Of a stretch of DNA of 5,446 bases, positions 5,208-5,446 are shown one piece after another. The stretch is taken from the NCBI GenBank assembly GCA_021202495.1, contig JAJQCX010000073.1, positions 1 to 5,446 of the forward strand. The letters are read 5' to 3'. Below the pieces are notes generated by a model, which saw only the letters and a program-made list of their open reading frames with translations, did no database searches and was not told the DNA's origin. Source of the stretch: Clostridia bacterium (lineage in GTDB: Bacteria; Bacillota; Clostridia; UMGS1883). Position numbers and translations under genes: made by a program. Positions within the stretch are counted from its first letter, which is position 1. Each line of letters begins with the position of its first letter.

Positions 5208-5226
5208 TTTTCAGCATTGCTCCTGC
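5160..5226 (+). repeat. Structured dispersed repeat, family 1, copy C, overlapping the ATPase 3' end
   Basis: GCAGCG-TGC-CGCTGC-ACCC (5160-5178) is identical to the first 19 bases of copies A and B. TATAATTT recurs at 5203-5210, 43 bases from the repeat start (42 in A and B), followed by CAGCATTGC. The middle differs. GCAG-c-GAGCGAT (5192-5203) pairs with ATTGCTC-CTGC (5216-5226), an 11-bp stem with one bulge and one G-T pair around the conserved loop. The repeat starts exactly at ATPase codon 432 and its TATAATTT supplies the TAA stop (5205-5207). Confidence 0.78.
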
Positions 5227-5288
5227 AGACTTGCGGTTCACTGCGCTTGGCGTTAAATGCCCGCGGCCGAACTTTCACCGGTTAGATA

Positions 5289-5306
5289 TGTGTCATGCCC
5301 GACACA
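5289..5306. other. Small palindrome downstream of the ATPase gene
   Basis: TGTGTC (5289-5294) and GACACA (5301-5306) form a perfect 6-bp stem around ATGCCC. It lies 5 bp left of the terminator hairpin. It has no T-run of its own and its role is unknown. With the terminator and repeats it fills the 239 bp after the ATPase stop, where I see no gene. Confidence 0.4.
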
Positions 5307-5312
5307 CCCCAA

Positions 5313-5350
5313 AAAACGGCTCCCTATGGATTTACCATGGGAGCCGTTTT
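5313..5350. terminator. Strong intrinsic terminator, probably bidirectional
   Basis: AAAACGGCTCCC (5313-5324) pairs fully with GGGAGCCGTTTT (5339-5350). After a single bulged T (5325), ATGG (5326-5329) pairs with CCAT (5335-5338), leaving a 5-nt loop ATTTA. The stem is therefore 16 bp with one bulge. On the plus strand it ends in TTTT and would stop ATPase transcription about 105 nt after the stop codon. On the minus strand it ends in TTTTTT, so it should also stop a leftward transcript coming from beyond the window. Confidence 0.85.
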
Positions 5351-5446
5351 ATACCGATATTCAACCTAAAAGCTTGATTTTTTCGCTATCCCGGTTGTAG
5401 TACCTCGTATCATCTAAAACTTTATGTTACGATATTAACGGTTACG
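5351..5446. repeat. Dispersed repeat, family 2, copy 2
   Basis: The sequence from ATACCGATATTCA through AAAAGCTTGATTTTTTCGCT to GTTGTAG (5351-5400) matches 1198-1250. The next part (about 5401-5440) shows weaker similarity to about 1327-1370, where a hairpin-bearing stretch intervenes in the other copy. It starts directly after the terminator hairpin and runs to the window edge. No coding frame is credible here. Confidence 0.6.

Noticed and set aside
3521..5226. Integron attC sites
   Set aside because: The repeats have hairpins but lack recognisable RYYYAAC/GTTRRRY core sites, and no integrase is present.

Overview
The window looks like a piece of a low-to-moderate GC Firmicutes chromosome, most probably a gut-type Clostridia (Oscillospiraceae/Ruminococcaceae-like). 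This rests on the strong GGGAGG-type ribosome binding sites, sigma-A promoters, a secreted SH3/C39 protein with the YPISGG repeat motif, a copper-amine-oxidase-N-like 'stalk' protein, zinc-ribbon membrane proteins and a DUF4143-type ATPase. The species cannot be named from the sequence.

Layout. Minus strand, 1-997: 5' part of a secreted protein with two SH3-like repeats and a C39-like cysteine peptidase domain, running off the left edge. 998-1413 holds no intact gene. It contains a 69-bp degenerate copy of the 3' end of the stalk/NPCBM gene found further right, then a dispersed repeat that starts exactly at the remnant's breakpoint, then several small hairpins. Minus strand, 3029 to 1414: a compact three-gene operon (gaps of 37 and 37 bp). 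In transcription order it encodes a secreted stalk + NPCBM-like protein, a two-helix membrane protein with two C-terminal zinc ribbons, and an unrecognised 111-residue cytoplasmic protein.

3030-3188 is a divergent control region. It has a good sigma-A promoter reading left into the operon and a set of TATAGGCA-like half-sites that overlap it. A small XRE-type regulator (3189-3518, plus strand) reads right from there. The obvious model is that this regulator binds the half-sites and represses the operon, and possibly itself.

3519-3866 holds two direct copies, spaced exactly 100 bp, of a structured repeat, then a near-perfect 19-bp-arm palindrome and a promoter. These precede a DUF4143-family AAA ATPase (3867-5207, plus strand). 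A third copy of the same repeat begins exactly at codon 432 of the ATPase gene and supplies its last 15 codons and its stop. The right edge has a strong bidirectional-looking terminator hairpin and a second copy of the 998-1413 repeat.

The most interesting material is the repeat landscape rather than a single gene. One ~90-100-bp repeat family keeps its loop while its stems vary in a paired way, sits at the ends of two genes and alters one protein's C-terminus. A second repeat family abuts a gene-fragment breakpoint. The XRE-controlled secreted/membrane/cytoplasmic trio is a coherent but unnamed surface system. I see no CRISPR array, tRNA, rRNA, transposase or complete insertion sequence.
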